This document shows, piece by piece, positions 9,505 to 18,142 of a stretch of DNA of 64,000 nt. Origin of the DNA: Sinomicrobium oceani. GTDB lineage: Bacteria > Bacteroidota > Bacteroidia > Flavobacteriales > Flavobacteriaceae. Location: NCBI RefSeq assembly GCF_900119185.1, contig NZ_FPJE01000007.1, positions 62,001 to 126,000 of the forward strand. The letters run 5' to 3'. The notes under the pieces are model-generated. The model made no database searches, was not told the origin of the DNA, and saw nothing but the letters and a program-made list of their open reading frames with translations. The number at the start of each line of letters is the position of its first letter. Position 1 is the stretch's first letter. The translations under genes and the position numbers were made by a program.

Positions 9505-10431
9505 TCAAGGATTATCAGATAAAAACTCAACGATGATCTTATTCATATCCGCGGGCAATAAGGCTGTTTTTATTTCAAATCGCCTCACGCCCATAGCCAG
9601 AAGCCACTCCCCCCAGTAGCTGACCATAACATCCGCTTCATAAGGATTCTTCTTATCCGGATTAATTCCCAGTACAAGAACCTCCAACGAATCGAGTCCG
9701 TCGATAGCCGGGATAAGGCCGTAATCCCCCTCTTCCTTTCTCTTCATCCACTTTCCTGAATTAAGGCCCTCTCTTCGTATATCCTGGGGCGTGAAATAAC
9801 TCGTCCTGTTCCTTTGTTTTATCCTGGTATTTTCATGATAGATATAGCCGTCGGTGAGCACTACAAGAACATTACGGAACCCCTTCCGTACGCACAGGCT
9901 TTTCACTTTGGTCTTAAAAAACCCCCAGATATCCGATCCTACAAAATCCTGGTCGGCGATAGCAGTCTCATAGATAATCCGGGTTATGCTATCGTACTTT
10001 CGCGATGTTTCCAATATAGAATCTTTATGTGCATTGTACCTGTTAAACCCCGTATTCAATGACCTGATTTTTGCATTCAACGTTTTATCTGCCGGCTCGG
10101 GATCGAGATAAATTTGCAGATAATCATTAATCTCCCTTATTTTTTTATGCAACACATGGTTTTCAAAAGTGCGCGTCACCGCATTGATATATCCCAGATC
10201 CCTTTCATAAAATTCCATAGCGGGATTGGGATACTTCTCCGGATCAATGCGATCCGAAAGATCCAGGAATACACTGATGTTCATATCGACTTTGGCGGGC
10301 CCGACCTTCGCTTCGGAAACAGCGGCCACATCCTTGTTCTGCAATACATCAGCAACGGCCTTCGCCGGTTCTTTCTTACAGGCCATCAACACTAAAAACA
10401 AGCCTATACCACAACATAAATAATATCTCAT
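9505..10431 (-). CDS. VWA-like lipoprotein of unknown function
   Basis: A 308-aa protein with a lipoprotein signal (GLFLVLMAC, lipid Cys at 18). A beta-strand ending in a MIDAS-like DLSDR occurs at residues 57-61, and a second strand/turn VLVVLTDGY at about 188-196. This pattern resembles a von Willebrand A fold with a degenerate metal site: the canonical DxSxS would have Ser where Arg stands. The remainder is helical and unrecognised. It is the last gene of a five-gene minus-strand unit, 6 nt after the membrane-protein gene. Family membership is inferred from motifs only, and no function can be assigned. Confidence 0.72.
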   Translation of the reverse strand: MRYYLCCGIGLFLVLMACKKEPAKAVADVLQNKDVAAVSEAKVGPAKVDMNISVFLDLSDRIDPEKYPNPAMEFYERDLGYINAVTRTFENHVLHKKIREINDYLQIYLDPEPADKTLNAKIRSLNTGFNRYNAHKDSILETSRKYDSITRIIYETAIADQDFVGSDIWGFFKTKVKSLCVRKGFRNVLVVLTDGYIYHENTRIKQRNRTSYFTPQDIRREGLNSGKWMKRKEEGDYGLIPAIDGLDSLEVLVLGINPDKKNPYEADVMVSYWGEWLLAMGVRRFEIKTALLPADMNKIIVEFLSDNP

Positions 10432-10437
10432 AGTTAT

Positions 10438-11697
10438 TTAATTTACAAGCTTATACAGTCTTCCTTCATAATTTTCATTGTCGATCTGGTGATCGGCAAG
10501 ATGCCCTTTCTCCTCTTCCACACACCGGCTCAGCAACTCTTCCCGGCGCTTTTCAGAAGGCACATCATCTGCAATAGCCAAAAACCATCCTTTTACGTAC
10601 TCGGCATGATACATCAGATAGTGTTTGTTGGAAAATATAAATCCGTCTATGGTGCGCTGTAAATCACTTATTTTCCCTTCTATACCGGAAATCTCTTCTT
10701 TTATGGGTTGTAGTTTCCTGTCGTATTCCAAAAGGTCCCTTTCCCTGTTTTTGATATCCTCGACACGGGTTTTAATAAAGGACTTTATCTTATCGAAATT
10801 GTCGTATTCCTTCATGATAAAATCAAACACCAGGCCCCAGATAATATACACGACAAAACCTGCAAAAATGATCCCCCAGAATTCTACGGAAGAGAGCGCT
10901 ATCTTCAGATCAAATGGCGGCGAACTGGGGGTTTTCTCTATTTCGTAAATTTTGTATTCAATCATATATGCCAGGATCGCATCAAAAACGAAAGTCACCA
11001 TAAATAATAAAATGATCTTTACGTAATTCCATTTTCCTTTTCGCTTCTGGAACATATGTATAAGATATCCCAATCCCATAAAAGCAAAAGGTATGGTAGC
11101 CACAAATACGGCGGTAAGCCATCCGTCTTCCATAGCTTTTGCTATGGCCTGCCCGCTAAAAATCGCGCTGGTGAGTGCTGTGGTCACAAAATTTTTAAAA
11201 AAGGCCGAGAAGGAAGCCGATATGTAGAAAACCAGCAGGTAAAAGGTTATGGGGATCAAGACGGCCAACCCGATATAGAACTGCGCCTTTGGTCTTTTGT
11301 CGATCTCTATCCCGTATTTTTCCGGATTTCTCTTGACCTCTACCATATCATGCCGGTAAGAGGTTATTTTGTTTTCGAGATCCCGGATAGACTCTTCCAT
11401 AATTCCCAGAACAGTTTTTCGTTTTTTAAGTTCCGTATCCTGTCTTGATTTCTCTTCTTCGTAAGGTTTTCGTAATTCCTTTTGCAGCTCTTCGTTTTGC
11501 CGGCATTTCCCTTTATAGTCCATATACACATTTTGCAGGCATGCCCGGAATACCGTCGGATTGCCCTGGGCCTGTTTGGAAGACCCGTAACCACTCTCAA
11601 AAAACGTAAGTTTTATTTGCTTTTCATCATGTCCGGTATGCGTTCCGGCTACCGTATCATTTTTTTTCAGGGTAAAAATATCTTTCAACGCACTCAT
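10438..11697 (-). CDS. Coiled-coil membrane protein, four predicted TM helices, unknown function
   Basis: A frame is open from 11745, but the start chosen is ATG 11697 (MSALKDIFTLKKNDT), 1 nt after the TerB-like stop, so the two are translationally linked. The product is 419 aa. A charged coiled-coil (about 65-125, LQKELRKPYEEEKSRQDTEL) precedes four hydrophobic helices (starts IGLAVLIPITFYLL, TAVFVATIPFAFMGLGYL, VKIILLFMVTFVF and FWGIIFAGFVVYIIWGL). A second coiled-coil follows (about 320-375). The symmetry suggests cytosolic coils on both sides of a membrane bundle. No known family was recognised. Confidence 0.8.
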   Translation of the reverse strand: MSALKDIFTLKKNDTVAGTHTGHDEKQIKLTFFESGYGSSKQAQGNPTVFRACLQNVYMDYKGKCRQNEELQKELRKPYEEEKSRQDTELKKRKTVLGIMEESIRDLENKITSYRHDMVEVKRNPEKYGIEIDKRPKAQFYIGLAVLIPITFYLLVFYISASFSAFFKNFVTTALTSAIFSGQAIAKAMEDGWLTAVFVATIPFAFMGLGYLIHMFQKRKGKWNYVKIILLFMVTFVFDAILAYMIEYKIYEIEKTPSSPPFDLKIALSSVEFWGIIFAGFVVYIIWGLVFDFIMKEYDNFDKIKSFIKTRVEDIKNRERDLLEYDRKLQPIKEEISGIEGKISDLQRTIDGFIFSNKHYLMYHAEYVKGWFLAIADDVPSEKRREELLSRCVEEEKGHLADHQIDNENYEGRLYKLVN

Positions 11698-11698
11698 A

Positions 11699-12106
11699 TC
11701 ACATGGTTTTAATTTGTTCCAATAAAATTTCCAGGGGCATACCATCCCTGGCTTTTTCCAGGAGAAAGCGGGTTAATTCTTCGATATGGTCCTCCATAAA
11801 ACCGAATTTTATACAGTATTTTTTCAAAGCAATATGCTCGTCTTCGGTAACTTTGCCATCGGCCCATATCATAATAGCCAGATCGTACAGATATGCTACC
11901 TTCTGCGATAGTTCTTCGGGGATCACAGTTTGATGAGAAGGATTGAGCAGCACATCATTCAGCGCTTCCTTGCTGATACCCCGATCTTCTGCAAACCTGT
12001 ATAGCATACGCATTTCCAGAACATCAAAATTATCATCGGAGAAAGCAATTTGGTACAGGCGCAGAAAATGCCCCTTCAACGCTGTGGAGATCACATGTGT
12101 TTTCAT
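11699..12106 (-). CDS. TerB-like protein
   Basis: The start chosen is ATG 12106 (MKTHVISTALKGHFLRLYQI), giving 135 aa. Upstream in-frame codons only translate a tandem DNA repeat. The protein is all-helical with two acidic segments typical of TerB/TerB-N folds: SDDNFDVLEMRMLYRFAED and IMIWADGKVTEDEHIALKKY. TerB domains bind metal ions and occur in tellurite-resistance and membrane-linked stress systems, which fits the membrane-protein gene 1 nt downstream. No other ter genes are present in the window, so the tellurite role is not supported. Confidence 0.78.
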   Translation of the reverse strand: MKTHVISTALKGHFLRLYQIAFSDDNFDVLEMRMLYRFAEDRGISKEALNDVLLNPSHQTVIPEELSQKVAYLYDLAIMIWADGKVTEDEHIALKKYCIKFGFMEDHIEELTRFLLEKARDGMPLEILLEQIKTM

Positions 12107-12113
12107 CGTCTTG

Positions 12114-12167
12114 TTATTTACATGGTTTAATTGATTCGTTTTATTTACATGGTTTAATTGATTCGTT
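12114..12167. repeat. Perfect 27-bp tandem duplication in the leader of the TerB-like gene
   Basis: Two identical 27-bp units (12114-12140 and 12141-12167), each beginning ttatttacatggtttaattg, lie head to tail just upstream of the ATG at 12106. The length is a multiple of three, so an in-frame reading is also duplicated. It sits in the 94-nt gap between the 55-aa gene and the TerB-like gene. Confidence 0.9.
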
Positions 12168-12200
12168 GTCTGTGTAAAAAAATCTTCAGGCACATGGATC

Positions 12201-12368
12201 TCACCACATAACGCGGATAACACTCCACAAGGCTAACAAGCCCGGAACAAGCAATGCCAGACATCCCGCATTTTTCCCGCTCCCCCTGCCCTTTTTGCTC
12301 CGGTCATTCACATAGTGTCCCTGGACGTAGGTCCCGTCCTTTCTGTAGTATCCTTTTCTGTACCTCAT
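12201..12368 (-). CDS. Small 55-aa protein, RKGYYRKDGTYV-type
   Basis: A 55-codon frame from ATG 12368 to TGA at 12201. The N-terminus MRYRKGYYRKDGTYVQGHYV resembles a widespread small-protein motif rich in Arg, Lys, Gly and Tyr. The C-terminal half (about 35-52) is hydrophobic (CLALLVPGLLALWSVI), probably one membrane helix. It starts 3 nt after the DUF4236 stop, so the two are very likely co-translated. The function is unknown. Codon position and the motif support it as a real gene. Confidence 0.68.
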   Translation of the reverse strand: MRYRKGYYRKDGTYVQGHYVNDRSKKGRGSGKNAGCLALLVPGLLALWSVIRVMW

Positions 12369-12371
12369 AAC

Positions 12372-12632
12372 TCAAAAAATAATTCTGATTATACCTATAG
12401 CAATACACCCTCCCAAGGTCAAAAAAAAGGATAGTGCCACCAGGCATCCTTTCCCTGAAAATCCCGATAAGGATTTTCTGAAGGTCAAGCCCGGTATTCC
12501 CGTCCGGATAGAAATTCCTCTTGAACTCAGGGAGCCTGCTTTGGTCCGAAAACTGGGAGAGAGCCCGGACTTACTCATAGTAACACCCAATCCTTTCCCC
12601 AACTTTATCCGCTTCTGAAATCGTAGTCCCAT
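12372..12632 (-). CDS. DUF4236-type small protein with C-terminal membrane helix
   Basis: An 86-aa protein. The first 55 residues (MGLRFQKRIKLGKGLGVTMS, then KSGLSPSFRTKAGSLSSRG and a GIPGLTFRKSL segment) match the DUF4236 pattern of short Gly/Ser-rich beta repeats. A C-terminal hydrophobic helix spans about 62-86. It is the first gene of the minus-strand unit DUF4236, 55-aa, TerB-like, coiled-coil membrane protein, VWA-like lipoprotein. A -7 element (TAAGTTTG read on the minus strand) lies at 12668-12675. DUF4236 function is not known. Confidence 0.82.
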   Translation of the reverse strand: MGLRFQKRIKLGKGLGVTMSKSGLSPSFRTKAGSLSSRGISIRTGIPGLTFRKSLSGFSGKGCLVALSFFLTLGGCIAIGIIRIIF

Positions 12633-12667
12633 AGGTTTTTATTTAAGTGATAACCAATTGAATGGCA

Positions 12668-12675
12668 CAAACTTA
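12668..12675 (-). promoter_or_regulatory. Candidate -7 promoter element of the DUF4236/TerB-like unit
   Basis: The minus strand reads TAAGTTTG, a TAnnTTTG match, about 36 nt upstream of the DUF4236 ATG. The -33 TTG is not found at standard spacing, so this is a weak call. Confidence 0.35.
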
Positions 12676-13028
12676 AACTCTACGAAAAAGAAAATTTTAC
12701 GGCTTCCCGCATTCCGGATTTTTTTCTGTCAAATTTTTTGGCTTAAAGATGCGCTACGAAGCTCCTCTCCCCTTCTCTACGGGGCGGTTGCGCTTTTTTA
12801 TCGATGAGAAATCTTGCTTATCCCTTTTCCGAAGATTTTACAGGCTTCTACTGACAGGTATAACTAAAGGGAGTACCAATGATATATGTCCTTTAAATGA
12901 TTCATCCGCATACCGGGCTGCAATTTATTTCAGATGAATCATACTCAAACTGAGGCCAGTTTTATATTGTCAATTGTACATTATCAGCCAATTATTGAGT
13001 CTAATCGGCCCAAATACAACAAAAAAAT
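12676..13028. other. Intergenic region, no gene recognised
   Basis: A 353-bp stretch between the promoter of the TerB-like unit and the 110-bp repeat element. Short frames exist (for example 12749-12937 plus) but show no family resemblance and no start context. I see nothing else in it. Confidence 0.5.
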
Positions 13029-13143
13029 GGGGGCGTCTAAAAAGTTTTTTCAACCCCCTGAGATTTGCGTATTTGAGATTTTTCTCGGATACCTACCCGA
13101 ATAAAAATGAGGCTGCCTTGACTTTTTAGACAGCCTCATTTGT
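13029..13143. repeat. 110-bp repeat element, copy 1 (MITE-like or IS-end remnant)
   Basis: This segment aligns over its whole length with 35109-35225. Shared blocks include ctgagat, cgtattt, gagatttttctc, atccgaataaaaa (ccgaataaaa in this copy) and a terminal hairpin gaggctg...cagcctc. The left end carries gcgtctaaaaagt, which is an imperfect inverted repeat of the right end actttttagacagcctc. Such ends resemble IS termini, yet no transposase lies between them. Both copies are intergenic. Confidence 0.8.
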
Positions 13144-13463
13144 TACTACAAAGAAGTACTCTTATTCTCATACGCTCCGGTTAAAGCTCCTAAAACTACT
13201 GATTCTTATTCTGTTTTAATCGAATTCATCTTCATAGCTTCTGTAGCCTTCCCTAAAAAGGTGGTAACCTCCGTAGATTACCCTAAAGTCTTGTTTGTTT
13301 TAGGATTCCGTTGATCCGGATCAATATTTTGTCCTGTACTACATGCTGCGAGATACGGTAAAACCAGCTTGTTAAGAAAAAAACGGGCGTTTTAAAAAGA
13401 TGGAAAGGCCGGCGGATAGCCGTTTTAGACATGCAATTGATATTAATCGAATATGCCTGAAAT
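13144..13463. other. Intergenic region, no gene recognised
   Basis: A 320-bp stretch between repeat copy 1 and the tRNA terminator. Two minus-strand frames of about 64 codons run through it into the tRNA and are not coding. No clear structure is visible. Confidence 0.5.
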
Positions 13464-13500
13464 AAAAAATCCCGCAAACATTAATGCTATGCGGGATTTT
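13464..13500 (-). terminator. Terminator downstream of tRNA-Ala
   Basis: A stem aaatcccgca / tgcgggattt with a 14-nt loop and A/T tracts on both sides. It lies 24 nt beyond the 3' end of the minus-strand tRNA gene. Confidence 0.75.
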
Positions 13501-13523
13501 GCTTTGTCTTCTAACAATTTTAG

Positions 13524-13597
13524 TGGAGAAGATGGGATTCGAACCCACGACCTTTTGACTGCCAGTCAAACGCTCTAGCCAACTGAGCTACATCCCC
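13524..13597 (-). tRNA. tRNA-Ala (GGC)
   Basis: The minus strand reads ggggatgtagctcagttggc, then a D-arm, anticodon arm tttga-ctGGCag-tcaaa, and T-arm gtgggttcgaatcccat. The seven-base anticodon loop places T at position 33 and GGC at 34-36, which decodes GCC (Ala). CCA is not encoded. The acceptor stem has one apparent T-T mismatch at the sixth pair. The gene is single and not linked to rRNA here. Confidence 0.9.
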
Positions 13598-13688
13598 GAA
13601 TGTCAATATAAATAACAGAATTATATTTATTCCGTTTCAGGGGGCAATATTACGCATTTTTTTTGTTTTGCCGCAAAAAAAAATTAAA

Positions 13689-13716
13689 AAAGGCCAACAC
13701 TCCGGTCGGCCCTTAT
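13689..13716 (-). terminator. Terminator after the aminopeptidase P gene
   Basis: On the minus strand a GC-rich stem (gggccgacc / ttggcc type, loop ggagtg) runs into a T-rich tail, 20 nt past the stop of the peptidase gene. It is imperfect but well placed. Confidence 0.6.
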
Positions 13717-13735
13717 ATACGGTTCGGGAAACCGG

Positions 13736-15028
13736 TTATTTATTCATATACGCTTCGATCTCTTCAACTTCAAGCGGAATGTTTTTCATCAGGTTCACGG
13801 GTTCTCCCTGTTCCTGGATCACCATATCATCCTCCAGTCGTATTCCCATATTTTCTTCGGGTATATATATACCAGGTTCTACGGTAAATACCATATTAGC
13901 GGTCATCGGGGTCTTTAAGGCACCGTAATCGTGGGTATCCAGTCCGATATGATGGGAGGTTCCGTGCATAAAATACTTTTTGTATGCCGGCCAGTCCGGG
14001 TTTTCATTTTGTACATCCGCTTTGTCGAGCAGCCCGATACGCAGCAGTTCGGAAGTCATTATCTTCCCTACTTCTTTATGATATTCGGCCCAGAGCGTGC
14101 CGGGTACCAGCATTTTCGTAGCCTCCTTTTTCACATGGAGCACGGCATTATACACCGTTTTCTGCCGTTTTGTAAAGCGTCCGTTTACAGGGATGGTACG
14201 GGTCATATCACTGGAGTAATTAGCGTATTCTGCCCCTACATCCATCAGCAGCATATCTCCGTCCTTGCATTGCTGATTATTCTCTATATAATGAAGTACA
14301 CAAGCACTGAACCCCGAGCCTACGATAGGCGTATAGGCAAATCCTCTGGACCGGTTCCGAAGAAACTCATGCATGTACTCGGCCTCGATCTCATATTCCC
14401 ACACACCGGGTTTGACAAAACCGAGCACCCGCTTAAATCCTTTCTCGGTAATTTCGCAGGCCTGCCGCATGAGTTCGATCTCCTGGGGCTCCTTTATCCC
14501 TCTGATGTATTGGAGTATGGGATTGCTTTTCTCCCATTGATGTGCCGGAAACTTTTCCTTGCACCAACTGATAAAGCGGTCTTCGCGAGTCTGGGTTTCT
14601 ACCGCCTGGCGATAGTGTTCGTTCGTATTGAAATAAACTGTTTCGGCTTCGGTCATAATATCGAAGAAAACCTTTTCGAAATCCTTAAGCCAGTATACGG
14701 TTTTGATACCACTCACCTCATAGGCCTTTTCTTTGTCCAGTTTTGCACCTTCCCAGATCGCTATGTGTTCATTGGTCTCCCGGACAAAGAGTATTTCCCG
14801 GTGCCTGGCATCTGACGCATCCGGAAAAAGTACGAGGATGGTCTCCTCCTGGTCTGCCCCACTCAGGTAAAAAATGTCCCTGGCCTGCTGAAAAGGCATA
14901 GTACTGTCCGCACCTATGGGATAAATATCGTTACTGTTAAAAACCGCTATACTCTTGGGTTTCATTTTTGCGGTAAACTTGGCGCGGTTTTTCACAAACA
15001 GATTCCTGTCTATAGGGTCGTATTTCAT
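13736..15028 (-). CDS. pepP: Xaa-Pro aminopeptidase (aminopeptidase P, M24B)
   Basis: A 430-aa protein of normal length. The N-terminal creatinase-like domain (about 1-170) is followed by the M24 pita-bread domain. Metal-ligand segments are visible: LLMDVGAEYANYSSDMTRTI (two Asp), MHGTSHHIGLDTHD (His), FTVEPGIYIP (Glu) and GIRLEDDMVI (Glu). The enzyme removes an N-terminal residue preceding proline and uses two Mn ions. No signal peptide is seen, so it is cytosolic. It stands alone, divergent from sdhCAB. A TAnnTTTG match (TACTTTTG on the minus strand) lies near 15080. Confidence 0.96.
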   Translation of the reverse strand: MKYDPIDRNLFVKNRAKFTAKMKPKSIAVFNSNDIYPIGADSTMPFQQARDIFYLSGADQEETILVLFPDASDARHREILFVRETNEHIAIWEGAKLDKEKAYEVSGIKTVYWLKDFEKVFFDIMTEAETVYFNTNEHYRQAVETQTREDRFISWCKEKFPAHQWEKSNPILQYIRGIKEPQEIELMRQACEITEKGFKRVLGFVKPGVWEYEIEAEYMHEFLRNRSRGFAYTPIVGSGFSACVLHYIENNQQCKDGDMLLMDVGAEYANYSSDMTRTIPVNGRFTKRQKTVYNAVLHVKKEATKMLVPGTLWAEYHKEVGKIMTSELLRIGLLDKADVQNENPDWPAYKKYFMHGTSHHIGLDTHDYGALKTPMTANMVFTVEPGIYIPEENMGIRLEDDMVIQEQGEPVNLMKNIPLEVEEIEAYMNK

Positions 15029-15275
15029 ATTCGGAAAATATTTTGAAAATTGATATTTGCGGCACTATCGCCACCAAACAAAAGTATAAATTTGTATCAG
15101 AACTCTATATTTTATTCTCCCAAAGTTTAAAATGTAACAAAGTGTCCTGCAAAACCTCTCCCGGACATTTCCTCTCCCTTTTCGGGAAGGCTGTACTTCT
15201 TCAAAAATTACACTTTAAAAAACACCTCCTTCTTTATACTCATTCTAAATTCCCGAGAAAACAAGAGCCAAAGTT

Positions 15276-15305
15276 TTGCCAAAATCTTCTTCCGCAGTAT
15301 TTTTG
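15276..15305 (+). promoter_or_regulatory. Promoter of sdhCAB (TTG-N19-TATTTTTG)
   Basis: TTG at 15276-15278 is followed after exactly 19 nt by TATTTTTG at 15298-15305. This matches the Bacteroidota consensus TTG / TAnnTTTG including spacing. Transcription should begin about 5-7 nt later, leaving a leader of roughly 20 nt before the sdhC ATG at 15330. It is the best-formed promoter in the window. Confidence 0.75.
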
Positions 15306-15329
15306 TCAGGTTAAAAAACTACAAAACCG

Positions 15330-15992
15330 ATGAGTGGAATTATAAAATCCTCCATTGCCAGAAAGGTTTCCATGGCTCTTTCTGCGCTTTTCCTGTTAAT
15401 TTTTCTTTTACAACATTTTTTAATTAACTTCAGTTCGGTCCTCAGTGCCGACATGTTCAATGAACTGTCCCACTTTATGGGAACCAATCCTCTGATACAG
15501 TTTGTCATGCAACCCATACTTATTTTCGGTGTTGTGTTCCACTTTGTTATGGGATTCATTCTCGAGGTCCGGAATAAGAGTGCCCGAAATGTAAAATACG
15601 TCAAGTACAACGGTAATGCCAATTCTTCCTGGATGTCCAGGAACATGATATACAGCGGTATAGTGATCCTTGCTTTCCTGGGGCTTCACTTCTACGATTT
15701 CTGGTTTCCGGAGATTGCGCACAAATATGTTCATGCACTGCCGGAAGATCCCAACAGATATTTCGGGGAACTCGTGGTTAAATTCCGTGATCCCGTAAGA
15801 GTAGGTTTGTACTGTCTGGCTTTTGTTTTCCTGGCCCTGCACCTTTTGCACGGGTTCAGTTCCGCTTTTCAGTCGGTCGGATTCAACAATAAGTACACCC
15901 CTGCGGTTCAAAAAATTGGAAAGGCGTATGCTATACTTATCCCGTTAGGATTTATTTTCATCGCTCTTTTTCATTATTTCAATTCACTATAA
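15330..15992 (+). CDS. sdhC: Succinate dehydrogenase/fumarate reductase cytochrome b558 subunit
   Basis: A 220-aa membrane protein with five hydrophobic helices (for example KVSMALSALFLLIFLLQHFL, LIQFVMQPILIFGVVFHFVM and GLYCLAFVFLALHLLHGF). His residues in several helices (QHFLINF, FHFVMGF, LHLLHGF) suit two b-type hemes. This is the single-subunit anchor typical of Bacteroidota and epsilonproteobacterial type-B enzymes. It passes electrons between quinone and the iron-sulfur subunit. It is the first gene of sdhCAB, and its stop lies 9 nt before sdhA. Confidence 0.95.
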   Translation: MSGIIKSSIARKVSMALSALFLLIFLLQHFLINFSSVLSADMFNELSHFMGTNPLIQFVMQPILIFGVVFHFVMGFILEVRNKSARNVKYVKYNGNANSSWMSRNMIYSGIVILAFLGLHFYDFWFPEIAHKYVHALPEDPNRYFGELVVKFRDPVRVGLYCLAFVFLALHLLHGFSSAFQSVGFNNKYTPAVQKIGKAYAILIPLGFIFIALFHYFNSL

Positions 15993-16001
15993 TTCGCAAT
16001 T

Positions 16002-18011
16002 ATGGCTTCTTTAGATTCCAAAACACCACAAGGCGCTCTCGCAGACAAGTGGACTAATTATAAGAACAATATACGGCTGGTCAATCCTGCCAACAAACGT
16101 AAGATCGATGTTATCATCGTGGGTACGGGGCTTGCCGGCGGATCAGCAGCGGCAACCCTGGCCGAATTGGGATATAATGTAAAAGCATTTTGCTACCAGG
16201 ATTCTCCCCGACGGGCACACTCTATCGCTGCCCAGGGAGGTATTAACGCTGCCAAGAATTACCAGGGAGACGGAGATTCCGTTTACCGTTTGTTTTACGA
16301 TACGATCAAAGGAGGAGACTATCGTTCCCGCGAAGCTAACGTGTACCGGCTTGCGGAAGTTTCCGCCAATATTATAGACCAGTGTGTCGCCCAAGGCGTA
16401 CCTTTTGCCCGTGATTACGGCGGACTCCTGGACAACCGGTCTTTCGGGGGAGTATTGGTCTCCCGGACATTCTATGCCAAGGGACAAACCGGACAGCAAT
16501 TGCTCTTGGGCGCCTATTCTGCCATGAACCGGCAGATCGCCAAAGGGAAGATCACCATGTACAACCGTCACGAAATGCTCGACGTAGTACTGGTAAACGG
16601 TAAGGCAAGAGGGATTATTGCAAGAAACCTCATCACCGGTGAAATCGAAAGACATTCGGCACACGCCGTAGTCATTGCTTCCGGCGGATACGGTAACGTA
16701 TTCTTCCTCTCTACCAATGCCATGGGCTCCAATGCTACCGCAGCATGGAAAATACACAAGCGCGGGGCTTATTTCGCCAATCCGTGCTACACGCAGATAC
16801 ACCCTACCTGTATCCCTGTACACGGCGACCAACAGTCAAAACTGACCCTGATGTCCGAATCGCTTCGTAACGACGGACGTATCTGGGTACCGAAGAAACT
16901 GGAAGATGCCAAAGCCGTACGCGAAGGAAAATTAAAACCTACGGACATTGCAGAAGAAGACAGGGATTATTACCTGGAACGAAGATATCCTTCTTTCGGT
17001 AACCTCGTACCGAGAGATGTGGCTTCGAGGGCTGCCAAAGAACGTTGCGATGCCGGATTCGGAATCATCAACAACAGCACCAACGAAGGAGTATTCCTCG
17101 ATTTTTCATCTGCCATAGAACGTTACGGTAAAGAACAGGCTCATATACAAGGGGTACACAACCCCTCCAGGGAAAAGATCCTGCAACTCGGAGAAGAGGT
17201 CGTAGCCTCCAAGTACGGCAACCTATTTGACATGTACCAGCAGATCACAGACGACAACCCGTACAAGACACCGATGAAGATCTATCCTGCCGTACACTAC
17301 ACTATGGGTGGTATATGGGTAGACTACAACCTGATGACTACTGTACCGGGGTTATATGCCATCGGAGAAGCCAACTTCTCCGATCACGGAGCCAACCGCC
17401 TCGGGGCTTCCGCATTGATGCAGGGACTTGCAGACGGCTACTTCGTATTGCCATACACTATCGGCGACTATCTTGCGGACGATATCCGTACCGGTCCCAT
17501 CCCTACAAATACCCCCGAATTTGATGCTGCGGAGAAGCACGTGACCGATCGTATTTCACAACTCATCAATAATAACGGAAAACACTCTGTAGACTATTTC
17601 CACAAAAAACTCGGGCACATTATGTGGAACAAGGTGGGAATGGCCAGAAATGCGCAGGGACTTTCGGAAGCTATCCATGAAATCGCCGAACTTCGCGAAC
17701 AGTTCTGGAAAGAAGTCCGTGTTCCCGGAGTTCCGAACGAATTCAACCAGGAACTCGAAAAAGCAGGCCGTGTTGCCGACTTCCTCGAATTGGGAGAACT
17801 GTTTGCACGCGATGCCCTCGAAAGAAACGAATCCTGCGGAGGACATTTCAGGGAAGAGTACCGAACAGAAGAAGGTGAAGCCAGGAGAGACGACGAACAC
17901 TTTACCTACGTGGCCGCATGGGAATATACCGGCAAACCTTCCGAAGCCATCCTGCACAAGGAGGATCTTAAATTCGATAATGTGGAACTGAAAACGCGTT
18001 CCTACAAATAG
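16002..18011 (+). CDS. sdhA: Succinate dehydrogenase/fumarate reductase flavoprotein subunit
   Basis: A 669-aa protein. The FAD-binding Rossmann segment is [20 protein letters not shown]. Covalent FAD attachment is expected at the His in [20 protein letters not shown]. Active-site segments include [12 protein letters not shown] and a capping region near [12 protein letters not shown]. Near the C-terminus [11 protein letters not shown] is conserved. It oxidises succinate to fumarate on the cytoplasmic face. An untranslated gap of 131 nt with hairpins separates it from sdhB. Confidence 0.97.
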   Translation: MASLDSKTPQGALADKWTNYKNNIRLVNPANKRKIDVIIVGTGLAGGSAAATLAELGYNVKAFCYQDSPRRAHSIAAQGGINAAKNYQGDGDSVYRLFYDTIKGGDYRSREANVYRLAEVSANIIDQCVAQGVPFARDYGGLLDNRSFGGVLVSRTFYAKGQTGQQLLLGAYSAMNRQIAKGKITMYNRHEMLDVVLVNGKARGIIARNLITGEIERHSAHAVVIASGGYGNVFFLSTNAMGSNATAAWKIHKRGAYFANPCYTQIHPTCIPVHGDQQSKLTLMSESLRNDGRIWVPKKLEDAKAVREGKLKPTDIAEEDRDYYLERRYPSFGNLVPRDVASRAAKERCDAGFGIINNSTNEGVFLDFSSAIERYGKEQAHIQGVHNPSREKILQLGEEVVASKYGNLFDMYQQITDDNPYKTPMKIYPAVHYTMGGIWVDYNLMTTVPGLYAIGEANFSDHGANRLGASALMQGLADGYFVLPYTIGDYLADDIRTGPIPTNTPEFDAAEKHVTDRISQLINNNGKHSVDYFHKKLGHIMWNKVGMARNAQGLSEAIHEIAELREQFWKEVRVPGVPNEFNQELEKAGRVADFLELGELFARDALERNESCGGHFREEYRTEEGEARRDDEHFTYVAAWEYTGKPSEAILHKEDLKFDNVELKTRSYK

Positions 18012-18014
18012 GCA

Positions 18015-18057
18015 TAAAGACGCCATAAGCGGCGTCTCCATAATAAGCGATGCACGC
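18015..18057 (+). repeat. Two hairpins in the sdhA-sdhB gap
   Basis: A stem agacgcc / ggcgtct with a six-base loop (about 18017-18036) is followed by a near-perfect palindrome tgcacgccgtgca (about 18044-18056). A gggcccc palindrome lies further on near 18098. There is no T-tract, so these are not simple terminators. Confidence 0.65.
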
Positions 18058-18142
18058 CGTGCATTTCAAACAAGGAGCTTTAATAAGGTTCCGTAGCGGG
18101 GCCCCGGTCTCAACAATAGTATAACGCATAACGAATTAACAA

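Noticed and set aside
9505-12632. Tellurite-resistance operon
   Set aside because: Only a TerB-like gene is present; TerC, TerD and TerZ are absent.
13524-13597. Reading the tRNA as tRNA-Gly (GCC)
   Set aside because: With T at position 33 the anticodon is GGC, so Ala fits.
13931-14815. 294-codon plus-strand frame
   Set aside because: It is the antisense shadow of aminopeptidase P and has no recognisable features.
16143-16832. 229-codon minus-strand frame
   Set aside because: It is antisense to sdhA.
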